NCBI GenBank assembly: GCA_050180235.1
Contig: JBFXEJ010000161.1
Location: forward strand, 1 to 10,078
DNA length: 10,078 nt
Origin: JAABRU01 sp050180235
GTDB lineage: Bacteria; Desulfobacterota; Desulfobacteria; Desulfobacterales; Desulfococcaceae
Reading direction: 5' to 3'
Below are positions 1 through 5,239 of the stretch, piece after piece; position 1 is the first letter of the stretch; each line of letters starts with the position of its first letter. Under the pieces are notes generated by a model, which was not told where the DNA came from, did no database searches, and worked only from the letters and a program-made list of their open reading frames with translations. Position numbers and translations under genes: made by a program.

Positions 1-228
1 TCACACCTCTTTCCAAAATCAATTTTTATTCAATAAAATAAATCATGTAAATTCAAATTTTGCAAGAAGTGTATTTTTATATCATTTCCTGTTTAATGTC
101 AACAGTTACTTTTGAAAGAGGTCTATTGGGTTAATCCTCTCTGCAAACTTGCTGCAAAAAAATTGTTTGTGACTCTTTTCAGCAGGCTGATATGAAATGA
201 GATCACAGCCTCCACGGGTAAGGTTTCG
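1..228. other. AT-rich non-coding left edge
   Basis: I see no gene here on either strand. The stretch is AT-rich and lies downstream of the DUF3309 gene. A weak inverted repeat (AGAGG near 117-122, CCTCT near 137-141) is the only hairpin I can see that might end transcription of that gene; it lacks a good T-run on the minus strand. The remainder shows no recognisable motif. Confidence 0.5.
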
Positions 229-387
229 CTATATTCTGCCCACAACGAGCAGTATCACAAGAATAATCAGTACCAGTCCGACTCCGCCGCCGGGCGCATA
301 TCCCCACGACCGGCTGTGCGGCCAGACCGGGATCATTCCCAAAAATGCCAGTATCAGAATTACGAGTAATATTGTGCCAAGTGTCAT
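229..387 (-). CDS. DUF3309 small membrane peptide
   Basis: This 52-aa protein reads MTLGTILLVILILAFLGMIP at its start, then has a polar middle with W22, P23, H24, W28, G29 and Y30, a Gly-rich turn (APGGGVG, 31-37) and a second hydrophobic stretch ending in VVGRI. That pattern (hydrophobic helix, PxWPHSRxWGYxPxGG, hydrophobic helix) is the hallmark of DUF3309, a family of about 50-residue proteins common in proteobacteria and of unknown function. Two short transmembrane segments are predicted by eye (about 3-19 and 36-50). The ATG at 387 is supported by an AAGGAG ribosome binding site at 395-400, 7 bases upstream. The stop is TAG. Members often lie near envelope-stress genes such as BON, CsbD or YtxH proteins; here a BON lipoprotein lies 156 bp upstream on the same strand, so co-regulation is plausible but not shown. 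Confidence 0.9.
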   Translation of the reverse strand: MTLGTILLVILILAFLGMIPVWPHSRSWGYAPGGGVGLVLIILVILLVVGRI

Positions 388-442
388 TTTCGTTCTCCTT
401 TAAAAGTGATTTGTTAAGCAGGCAAACAAAAATTTTCGTGTA

Positions 443-490
443 TTCAAAAAATCGGATTTTTTCGGAAAAAACCGGTTTTTCTGAAAATTT
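443..490. terminator. AT-rich palindrome cluster, possible terminator
   Basis: Between the BON gene and the DUF3309 gene lie overlapping palindromes: AAAAACCGGTTTTT (467-480) and CGGATTTTTTCGG to its left, giving stems with GC cores and T-runs on both strands. Read on the minus strand it follows the BON stop by about 55 bases and could be an intrinsic terminator or a pause site before the DUF3309 gene. The stems are short and lack a clear loop, so this is a weak call. Confidence 0.35.
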
Positions 491-543
491 TATGCCAGAA
501 AATTTATGGAACCTTACTTATCCAAAACAGATCGGTTTCAGGT

Positions 544-858
544 TTATTTCACAACAAGGCTGTTTTTGACAGATTTGACGCCCTTCACCGAAGCAGCCAC
601 TTCCGCGGCCCTGGCTGAAACCTTTGCAGAATCCACGAAACCGCTCAACTGCACGACTCCCTTGAAGGTTTCGACATCAATCTGGAACACTTTAAGCATC
701 GGATCATTGAATATTTCCGCCTTGACTTTGGAAGTAAGAACAGAATTGTCAACATACTCCCCGGTGCTTTCCCGTTTTTGGGTTCCGGCACAGCCTGCAG
801 TGAATGCAAGCAAAACAAGTACGGTAAAAAAACTCCTGATAAAATTTGTTCTGTTCAT
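544..858 (-). CDS. Single-BON-domain lipoprotein (OsmY-like)
   Basis: This 104-aa protein is probably an outer-membrane or periplasmic lipoprotein. Residues 1-22 form a lipoprotein signal peptide: basic N-region (R3, R8), hydrophobic core (FFTVLVLLAF) and a lipobox ending TAGC, with C23 the predicted acylated Cys. A short Ser/Thr/Gly-rich linker follows. Residues about 37-104 form one BON domain: the helix DNSVLTSKVKAEIF, then strand IDVETFKGVVQLSGFV with the conserved GxVxLxG core, the helix DSAKVSARAAEVAASVKGVK and the final strand SVKNSLVV. BON domains are believed to bind phospholipid membranes; OsmY has two, this protein only one. Start ATG 858 has a strong AGGAG site at 864-868, 5 bases upstream. 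It is likely stress-induced by analogy with OsmY, but no regulator site is certain. Confidence 0.9.
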   Translation of the reverse strand: MNRTNFIRSFFTVLVLLAFTAGCAGTQKRESTGEYVDNSVLTSKVKAEIFNDPMLKVFQIDVETFKGVVQLSGFVDSAKVSARAAEVAASVKGVKSVKNSLVVK

Positions 859-1186
859 AATTTCTCCTTTATGTAATATGATATGAGAGATACACCTCAG
901 AAACAGTCGGCTTCCTGCCGGAAGTTTCAGTTGGTATTGTTTCCCGATTGTTATGCTCCTGAGTACCCTTTATGTATTTTCATGTATAAATTTTTCAATA
1001 ATTCCGGTTTTTCTGAAATTCCGTTTTTTTTAATACATGAAAACTTCCGCCTGTTACTTATCCCTGCTTCTGTAACTTCAATTTCCGTGCCATGTTTCCA
1101 AAAATCAGTGTTATATTTTACATCATTCTGATTTTTTTAAATAATTGATTAAAAAATATTTGCGGGGTCTGCATTGTCAGCCATAT
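859..1186. other. Long non-coding leader with palindromes
   Basis: No gene is supported here. On the minus strand this is the leader of the BON gene. It contains an imperfect inverted repeat, TTTTCATGTATAAA (977-990) against TTTAATACATGAAAA (1029-1043), enclosing a smaller CCGG/CCGT-rich stem. It also holds a 15-base motif (1004-1018) that recurs at 472-486 upstream of the DUF3309 gene. A degenerate sigma-54-like sequence lies at 1078-1092 on the minus strand; its -12 element is GA instead of GC, so I do not annotate it as a promoter. Confidence 0.45.
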
Positions 1187-1230
1187 AAAAAAAGGTCATA
1201 TTTAACCTGTGATTAAATATGACCTTTTTT
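1187..1230. terminator. Strong bidirectional intrinsic terminator
   Basis: A perfect 12-bp stem, GGTCATATTTAA and its complement, is separated by a 7-base loop (CCTGTGA, 1206-1212) and is preceded by seven A and followed by six T. It is therefore a complete Rho-independent terminator on both strands. No intact gene ends into it in the present arrangement; it may insulate the BON leader from minus-strand readthrough, or be left over from a gene now lost. Confidence 0.85.
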
Positions 1231-1260
1231 CGGTCTCTTTTTCCATTCATGATTCTATCA

Positions 1261-1426
1261 TATACTGATCCAATTTTGTTTTTCTTTGGCATGGGAACTG
1301 CGTATGTGCCGGAATATGCTTTTTCAGTATGTCCGAAGGGTTTTTCAGGCCGGAAACGGATGATTTTTCCCCGTCAGACTGTCAGGCAGAAAACATGCCA
1401 AAGTAAACCAAAATTGGATCAGTATA
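1261..1426. mobile_element. MITE with 33-bp terminal inverted repeats
   Basis: The ends 1261-1293 and 1394-1426 are inverted copies matching at 31 of 33 positions, beginning TATACTGATCCAATTTTG. The 100 bases between have no supported ORF. Both ends carry TATA, consistent with insertion at a TA dinucleotide as in IS630/Tc1-type elements, but the parent transposase is not in the window. It abuts the Rhs fragment exactly at its first recognisable codons. Confidence 0.8.
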
Positions 1427-1427
1427 C

Positions 1428-1646
1428 ATGGGCAGAAGAGTCAGAAAACAGGTGTTTCTGCATAACGGCACAGGCTGGAACCCGGCCCCGGAAAGCGAAA
1501 AACTGTTTGTGTATGAGGGCTGGAATGTGGTAAAGGAAACAACCGTCACCGTCCCGAAAGCCGGAAACCGTGCTGCAGGGAGGGGAACAGCAGCAGGGTG
1601 TGCAAAACCGCTGCCGGAAATCCGGTCTGCCCTGTACGTAAAGTGA
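1428..1646 (+). pseudogene. Rhs/YD-repeat protein fragment
   Basis: The open frame encodes MGRRVRKQVFLHNGTGWNPA and, a little later, LFVYEGWNVVKE. These match the conserved junction of Rhs/YD-repeat proteins (GRRVRK followed by RFVYDGWN), large cell-surface or secreted polymorphic toxin proteins. Only about 40 residues are recognisable; from about 1545 the translation loses all resemblance to the family. In the same frame a stop (TAA, 1404-1406) lies inside the upstream MITE, so the gene has no 5' part here. There is no credible ribosome binding site. I read it as a decayed remnant truncated on the left by the MITE at 1261-1426 and on the right by the small palindrome at 1595-1659 and the IS110 insertion. 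It is probably not expressed as a functional protein. Confidence 0.6.
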
Positions 1647-1659
1647 TTCTGCACACCCT
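1595..1659. repeat. Small palindromic repeat, AGGGTGTGCA ends
   Basis: AGGGTGTGCA (1595-1604) and TGCACACCCT (1650-1659) are perfect 10-bp inverted repeats around a 45-base spacer. The ends resemble the AGGGTGGGCAC ends of the larger palindromes at 4994 and 9884, so it may be a decayed relative. Confidence 0.5.
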
Positions 1660-1730
1660 ACCTGCTACAATAATTGTTTTCAGAGGCAATTTGTTTAGAT
1701 GAAATGGTTCTGTAGCGACTGTGTTAATTG

Positions 1731-2666
1731 TCAAGAGGTTTTCGGATTCCAGACCTCATTTTTTGCAGCCATGCTGTTGACAATAACGATGAGCTTCCTC
1801 ATGCAGGCCGTGACAGCCACCATTTTGATTTTACCGGCGGAAACAAGTCTTTGGTAATATTTGCGTATCACCGGGTTGTGACGGATCGCGGCCAGAGTGG
1901 GCATGTGCATAAGACTTCTGATTTCGCCCCGGACTCCGCCGGTCATGCGTTTTCCCCGGAACTGCCCGCTGTCCCGGTTCACGGGGGCCGTGCCGGTCAG
2001 TGCGGCGATTTCCCTCCGGTTCAGGGTGCCGATCTCCGGCAGTCCGCTTACCAGGGCGGCGGCCGTGTTCTCCCCGATGCCGGGAACAGACTGAATCAGT
2101 TCACTTTTCTGTTTCAGTTCCGGGGCGGATGCAATGAGATCACGGATACGATCCTCAGCCCGGCGGATCTGTGTTTCAATGGTGTCAGTCACATCCCGTA
2201 TGCTCTGTTCAATGAATTCATCGCGGATGTGCTCCGTGCGGTTTTTTTCCGCTGTGCGCATGCCCGTCAGTTGTCGTCTGCGGACAGCCAATGCCCTGAT
2301 TTCAGAAGAAATGTTATCATGCGCCTTTCTGACAGGGGGTTCCATCCGTGCGGCAGACAGGGCAATGATGCGGGCGTCGATCCCGCCGGTTTTTGCGGTC
2401 TGTCCGGCGGCTTTGGCAAAATTCCGGATGCGTGCCGGGTTGACAACAGTAGCGGGAAGTCCGGCAGAGTAAAGTTCCTCTGCCAGGGGAAGTTCATAAC
2501 CTCCGGTGGCCTCCATGACGATCAGTTCAGGGGCCGCATTACGGAACATGTCAACTGCTTTCCGCATGTTTTCAGGAGTGTAATCAGGATGATGATCAGA
2601 ACCGTCATGCAGACAGTGAATATCAAAGGTACTTTTGGAAATATCAATACCGATACGGTTTATCAT
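1731..2666 (-). CDS. IS110-family transposase (DEDD/bridge recombinase)
   Basis: This 311-aa protein is a full-length IS110 recombinase. The N-terminal RuvC-like DEDD domain (about 3-150) shows GIDISK with D8, MEATGG with E52 and KTGGIDA with D97. A coiled-coil-like helical linker spans about 150-190. The C-terminal Transposase_20 domain (about 190-300) has SVPGIGENTAAALVS, AALTGTAP and NRDSGQFRG, with S233 at the position of the catalytic serine (S241 in IS621). In IS621 the third acidic residue lies in KTDTVDA (D102, D105); here the aligned residue is G94 (codon GGC, one transition from GAC), so the DEDD set is broken to D8, E52, G94, D97. The start ATG 2666 is preceded by a modest GGGA site 9-12 bases upstream. 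This product would excise and insert the element with the bridge RNA encoded just upstream, unless the G94 change disables it. Confidence 0.93.
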   Translation of the reverse strand: MINRIGIDISKSTFDIHCLHDGSDHHPDYTPENMRKAVDMFRNAAPELIVMEATGGYELPLAEELYSAGLPATVVNPARIRNFAKAAGQTAKTGGIDARIIALSAARMEPPVRKAHDNISSEIRALAVRRRQLTGMRTAEKNRTEHIRDEFIEQSIRDVTDTIETQIRRAEDRIRDLIASAPELKQKSELIQSVPGIGENTAAALVSGLPEIGTLNRREIAALTGTAPVNRDSGQFRGKRMTGGVRGEIRSLMHMPTLAAIRHNPVIRKYYQRLVSAGKIKMVAVTACMRKLIVIVNSMAAKNEVWNPKTS

Positions 2667-2674
2667 AATAAAAT

Positions 2675-2845
2675 CCCTTCCCTGTATGCGGGGTCATTTC
2701 ATGTCCCATGCGACTGTCCGGGCTGTTCTGAAGATGCGGCGGCGGATCCGGCTACTGACGGGTTCGGAACCCGGGGTCGGAACGATCTCGCCGCCGCCTG
2801 TCCGCCCGGCGGCCGCCGGGCGGACAGAACGGTACAGACTTTCTT
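2675..2845 (-). ncRNA. Predicted IS110 bridge RNA
   Basis: The 5' non-coding end folds like a bridge RNA. A long hairpin (2798-2827) comes first. Then a 9-bp GC stem (2789-2797 with 2736-2744) encloses an internal loop capped by hairpin 2759-2773. The loop's 5' strand reads UUCCGACC (2775-2782), matching the target top strand AUCCGACC at 7 of 8. Its 3' strand reads CAGUAG (2752-2757), which pairs with the core-plus-right target CTACAG at 5 of 6. Further on, ACAGUCGC (2710-2717) equals the element's right end plus the first core base, and CAUACAGG (2681-2688) pairs with the left end CTTGTATG with one wobble. This is the target-loop/donor-loop order known from IS621. Transcript ends are estimates; the 3' end could extend into the transposase mRNA. 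Confidence 0.75.
2798..2827 (-). repeat. Perfect 30-bp palindrome in IS110 leader
   Basis: The 30 bases are a perfect palindrome (15-bp arms, CTGTCCGCCCGGCGG and its complement). It occupies the position of the 5' stem-loop of the predicted bridge RNA. The second IS110 copy has a different, 40-bp perfect palindrome at the same place (10019-10058) between the same flanks, GTACCGTT and GGCGGCGGCGAGATCG, so pairing is conserved while the sequence is not. Confidence 0.85.
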
Positions 2846-2849
2846 AAAC

Positions 2850-2878
2850 CTTATACTCTGACGCATGGGGCGGGTCAA
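2850..2878 (-). promoter_or_regulatory. Sigma-70-type promoter for bridge RNA and transposase
   Basis: On the minus strand TTGACC (2873-2878) is followed after exactly 17 bases by TATAAG (2850-2855), a good -35/-10 pair inside the element's left end. Transcription should start near 2843, just before the long hairpin, and would cover the bridge RNA and the transposase. The second copy keeps the same boxes (TTGACC 9966-9971, TATAAA 9987-9992), but with a 15-base spacer. Confidence 0.65.
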
Positions 2879-2896
2879 CTCAATCCCAACATACAA

Positions 2897-2925
2897 GGTC
2901 GGATTAGCGACAGCGTAATCCGACA
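2897..2925. repeat. REP-like palindrome GGTCGGATTA, IS110 target
   Basis: GTCGGATTA (2898-2906) and TAATCCGAC (2916-2924) flank a GCGACAGCG loop. This is the widespread palindromic repeat type TGTAGGTCGGATTA...TAATCCGACA. Its usual left flank TGT is missing here but is found on the far side of the IS element at 1711-1713, which identifies it as the split target of copy 1. Confidence 0.8.
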
Positions 2926-2980
2926 TCCTGACATTACTTCGGAATACAGCCACAATTTTAGGTGAAACAATGCATTAGAT

Positions 2981-3171
2981 AACGTGAGTTCTATGAGTTA
3001 TAATTAAAAATCAGCATATTAGCCTGTAAGCAAATTTCGTGCCAAACATGAAATTGTAAATATGTGCTGATATTTTAATCTGTTATTCTTTTAAGAATGT
3101 TTGTCTCTTAACCCCTTAATTCGAAATTAACAATCTGTAATAAATGATAAAAAACTCGCCGAACTCACGTT
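2981..3171. mobile_element. MITE with AACGTGAGTTC ends
   Basis: AACGTGAGTTC (2981-2991) and GAACTCACGTT (3161-3171) are perfect inverted ends, with a further matching GAGTT three bases inward. AGAT directly flanks both sides (2977-2980, 3172-3175), consistent with a 4-bp target duplication. The interior is AT-rich, has an inner inverted pair (AATCAGCATAT / ATGTGCTGATATT) and contains no supported gene. Confidence 0.75.
3030..3044 (-). promoter_or_regulatory. Sigma-54 (RpoN) consensus promoter sequence
   Basis: The minus strand reads TGGCACG-AAAT-TTGC followed by TT, an exact match to the -24/-12 consensus TGGCACG-N4-TTGC with correct spacing. Transcription would start near 3018 and run towards the IS110 element. 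It overlaps a hairpin (CAAATTTCGTG / CATGAAATTG) within the MITE, so the match may reflect the palindrome and not a working promoter. I see no enhancer-binding site. Confidence 0.4.
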
Positions 3172-3180
3172 AGATATTAA

Positions 3181-3316
3181 CTGATGTTACGCAGCTTTTC
3201 CAAAAATCAGAGAGTTATCAGCTTTCACAGTCATTCCGGCGTAAGCCGGAATCCAGTATTTTCAGGCAGTTCCGGATACCGGCTTTCGCCTGTATGACGA
3301 TTCTGCTTAACATCAG
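3181..3316. mobile_element. Palindromic element with CTGATGTTA ends
   Basis: CTGATGTTACGCAG (3181-3194) and CTGCTTAACATCAG (3303-3316) are inverted ends with one mismatch. The sequence ATATTAA directly flanks both ends (3174-3180 and 3317-3323), a probable target duplication. Inside is the common repeat TCATTCCGGCGTAAGCCGGAAT (3231-3252), whose partner arm at about 3279-3298 closes a two-armed hairpin. No gene is present. Confidence 0.65.
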
Positions 3317-3322
3317 ATATTA

Positions 3323-3410
3323 AGGTGATTTCTGAAAACAAATATCCCGGTTCGGTTCACAGGCACAGGGCAAAAGCCGGAAGCTTATGCTACTTTTCCG
3401 GAAATCACCT
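3323..3410 (+). mobile_element. MITE family D, copy 1 (AGGTGATTTC ends)
   Basis: AGGTGATTTC (3323-3332) and GAAATCACCT (3401-3410) are perfect 10-bp inverted ends. The interior, from ATTTCTGAAAACAAATATCC to GGCAAAAGCCGGAAGCTT, recurs in the same orientation at 5408-5467 with only a few differences, so this is a dispersed family. The ends are the same as those of the larger MITE at 4961-5097. No gene is present. Confidence 0.75.
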
Positions 3411-3413
3411 AAA

Positions 3414-3546
3414 ACCGATTCGCCATTGGTTTAATCCGATATTGTCAGTTTTTTCCGCTGTTATGTCTGTGCAAAAAACCGCTCCGCCTAATTTTTGCAC
3501 TCCTCCGGATCAGGTGCAGATTGTATCAGGTAAATAGCGAACCGGT
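3414..3546 (+). mobile_element. MITE family E, copy A
   Basis: ACCGATTCGCCATT (3414-3427) and AATAGCGAACCGGT (3533-3546) are inverted ends (12 of 14). The interior contains GTGCAAAAAACCGCTCCGCC and GCACTCCTCCGGATCAGGTG, which recur as an inverted copy at 5240-5387. It directly adjoins family D copy 1 on the left and ends 36 bp past the 3' end of the MocR gene. No gene is present. Confidence 0.75.
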
Positions 3547-3581
3547 ATAAAACTGCAGGGAAAGATGGACAAATCAGAGAA

Positions 3582-4880
3582 TCAGGCCATTTCCCGCGCG
3601 AACAGATCACCCATATAAATCAATGCGTTTTCAAAGGTGGAATCATCCATGTTCATAAAGGATATGCGGAAATATTTCCGAAATTCCGGGGAAAAGGAAA
3701 ATTCCTCTCCTCTGCGCCAGGGAACATGGGGCAGGTTTAAATCTTTTTCCGATTTGATCCAGATATTGTAACCGGACTGTTCCGGAGAGATACTCAGGCA
3801 GGAATATGCTGCCGCCAGATTGGAAATCCGTTTTTTTCTTTCCCGGATACGCGTTCTGATTTCCTGAATATAATTCCTGTATCCGCCGGACTGGATAAAT
3901 ATCCGTGCAAACTTCTGCATCAGCCCTGCCGAGGCAAGGTCAGAGGTGTATTTTGCCCAAATAAATTTTTCATACAGATCTTCGGGAACTGTCATGAACC
4001 CCAGACGTATGCCGGACACGGTTGTCTGGGAAAGGGATTTGACATAGATGGTTTTTTCCGGGCAGATGTCGGCAAAGCGGGGAACCGGACGGGCCATAAA
4101 ATCCGCCAGATAATCATCCTCAATGATATAAAAGGGATATGCTGCAGACATCCGGACAATGGCATGTTTTTTTTCCAAAGAGCAGGAAATGCCGGCAGGA
4201 TTGTGCACCGAGGGCATGGTATAAAACAGACGGACAGGACTGCACAGTTTCTGCTTCAGCATATGCAGATTCGGGCCGTCAGGCTCCAAAGGGACAAAAT
4301 GCCGGGCTTTGAACAAAGAGATGGCGCCCGGATATGTGGGGTCTTCAAACAGAATACTCTCGGATATGCGGGTGGAAAAAACTTTGGCCGTCAAATCCAG
4401 TCCCTGCTGTGCACCGGATATGATGAACATTCTCTGCGTGGGAACATGGTAATATTCGCTGAGAACTTTGAGCAGTTCCGGATCTCCTTTCACCGGGGGC
4501 AGCGAGAAAACACCTGCCTTTTCCCTGTGAAACAGTTCTGAAAAAATGGCTGCCGCTTTTTCATGGGGAAAAAAGGATTCAGAAATATAATCGGTTTTAA
4601 AATCAAAAATATCAGTGCCTGTGCCCATAGTTTCGGGAAAGCGCACAAAAGAACCGCTGCCGATGATGTTTTCCAGAAACCCCTCTGTTTTGAGTTTTTC
4701 ATATGCCTTCTGCACCGTGACTTTGCTGCATCCGAATTCCTCTGCCATGCTGCGCACAGACGGAATTTTTCCCCCCGGTCTGTACTGACCTGCGGAAATC
4801 CGCCGCCGGATTTCACCGGCAATGCTTTCATAAAGAGGCTGTGCTTCAAATCCGCTGTATGCTTTCATTGGCTGTGCCAA
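3582..4880 (-). CDS. MocR-type GntR/aminotransferase-like regulator, PLP lysine missing
   Basis: This 432-aa protein is a MocR-subfamily transcription factor. A GntR winged helix spans about 15-80 (PLYESIAGEIRRRISAGQYR, then PGGKIPSVRSMAEEFGCSKV and GSGSFV). A class-I aminotransferase-fold domain spans about 105-430, with GAQQGLDL (156-163), DPTYPGA (Y183), HNPAG (N227), EDDY (D255/D256) and RLGF (R292). In MocR proteins the PLP Schiff-base lysine lies in the motif SFSK; here it is SLSQ, with Q285 encoded by CAG (one change from AAG). A neighbouring K281 remains four residues earlier. The likely start is TTG 4880, with AGGA 6 bases upstream (4887-4890); ATG 4868 is the alternative but has no site. 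MocR factors usually control an adjacent vitamin B6, GABA or amino-acid gene; no such gene adjoins it here, so its target is unknown. Confidence 0.88.
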   Translation of the reverse strand: MAQPMKAYSGFEAQPLYESIAGEIRRRISAGQYRPGGKIPSVRSMAEEFGCSKVTVQKAYEKLKTEGFLENIIGSGSFVRFPETMGTGTDIFDFKTDYISESFFPHEKAAAIFSELFHREKAGVFSLPPVKGDPELLKVLSEYYHVPTQRMFIISGAQQGLDLTAKVFSTRISESILFEDPTYPGAISLFKARHFVPLEPDGPNLHMLKQKLCSPVRLFYTMPSVHNPAGISCSLEKKHAIVRMSAAYPFYIIEDDYLADFMARPVPRFADICPEKTIYVKSLSQTTVSGIRLGFMTVPEDLYEKFIWAKYTSDLASAGLMQKFARIFIQSGGYRNYIQEIRTRIRERKKRISNLAAAYSCLSISPEQSGYNIWIKSEKDLNLPHVPWRRGEEFSFSPEFRKYFRISFMNMDDSTFENALIYMGDLFAREMA

Positions 4881-4960
4881 TTCCTGTCCTGCCCTTCCGG
4901 TGCTGTTTTACCGTATTGTCAAAGGGGAAAAAATATTATTATGCTCTATGCAGCTTCCTT

Positions 4961-5097
4961 AGGTGATTTCCATTAAAGATTATACCGTTTTTCGTAGGGC
5001 GGGCAAGGCTTTTTGTGCCCGCCGTCCTGCTGAAACGGCGGGCACAAAAAGCCGTGCCCACCCTACAATATGGTACATTTTTTCATGGAAATCGCCT
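4961..5097. mobile_element. Palindromic MITE family F, complete copy
   Basis: AGGTGATTTCCAT (4961-4973) and ATGGAAATCGCCT (5085-5097) are inverted ends (12 of 13). Inside, two 31-base arms (4994-5024 and 5036-5066), built on GTAGGGCGGGC and GGCTTTTTGTGCCCGCC, form a long stem around TCCTGCTGAAA. A second copy begins at 9852. The stem contains the CCCACCCTACA sequence that serves as the IS110 target in that second copy. It lies 80 bp upstream of the MocR start and may separate it from upstream transcription. Confidence 0.85.
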
Positions 5098-5107
5098 TAA
5101 GGGTGAA

Positions 5108-5177
5108 GGAGTCCCAGACTGAAAGGTTGTGAACCTGCGGACTTTGTTATTTTGCCAAACTTTCAGTTTGGCACTCC
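5108..5177. repeat. Palindromic repeat GGAGTCCCAGACTGAAAG
   Basis: GGAGTCCCAGACTGAAAG (5108-5125) and CTTTCAGTTTGGCACTCC (5160-5177) are inverted at 16 of 18 positions. A second, inner hairpin TGCCAAACTTTCAGTTTGGCA (5153-5173) overlaps the right arm. It has the look of a dispersed palindromic element. No protein function is supported for the minus-strand open frame that crosses it. Confidence 0.6.
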
Positions 5178-5239
5178 GGGGATTGCCAGTTAAGTGCAAT
5201 TTTCCGAAATATCTCCTGATTTCAGATTTCAGGTCTAAT

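Larger units (their letters stand above)
1714..2897 (-). mobile_element. IS110-family insertion sequence (copy 1)
   Basis: About 1.18 kb. It consists of a 311-aa IS110 transposase, a long 5' non-coding end (2667-2895) and a very short 3' end (1716-1730), the layout of the IS110 group (IS621-like), not the IS1111 group. There are no terminal inverted repeats, as expected. Boundaries are inferred from a CT core (AG on the plus strand at 1714-1715 and again at 2896-2897). Removing one core plus the element joins ...GGTTCTGT to AGGTCGGATTAGCG..., restoring an intact palindromic repeat of the common TGTAGGTCGGATTA type. Independent support comes from the predicted bridge RNA, which contains 8 nt identical to the right end and 6 nt complementary to the left end. 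The exact boundary could shift by one or two bases. Confidence 0.85.

Noticed and set aside
506..886. 126-aa plus-strand open frame
   Set aside because: It covers the BON lipoprotein gene in antisense; the minus-strand product has a lipobox, a BON domain and a strong ribosome binding site.
1078..1092. Sigma-54-like sequence TGGCACG-GAAA-TTGA upstream of the BON gene
   Set aside because: The essential GC of the -12 element is GA, and it lies about 220 bp from the start codon. A search for the motif in orthologues could revive it.
1728..2861. 377-aa plus-strand open frame across the IS110 element
   Set aside because: It is antisense to the transposase, whose conserved motifs are all on the minus strand; the frame is open because of high GC and shows no family features.
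2705..2869. Possible closing stem CCCATGCG/CGCATGGG of the IS110 leader RNA
   Set aside because: It would need the region upstream of the predicted start site and would sequester the left donor guide; it may be an alternative DNA or RNA fold but conflicts with the bridge RNA model.
3325..3537. 70-aa plus-strand open frame
   Set aside because: It spans two adjacent MITEs, families D and E; repeat-derived, not a gene.
4917..4922. Perfect TTGACA on the minus strand upstream of the MocR gene
   Set aside because: No acceptable -10 box lies 16-18 bases downstream, so a promoter is not supported.
4994..5066. Long GC-rich stem with T-run as a terminator for the dikinase-like gene
   Set aside because: The stem is a mobile palindrome present in two places, its T-run is inside the arms and not after them, and it lies over 470 bp past the stop codon.
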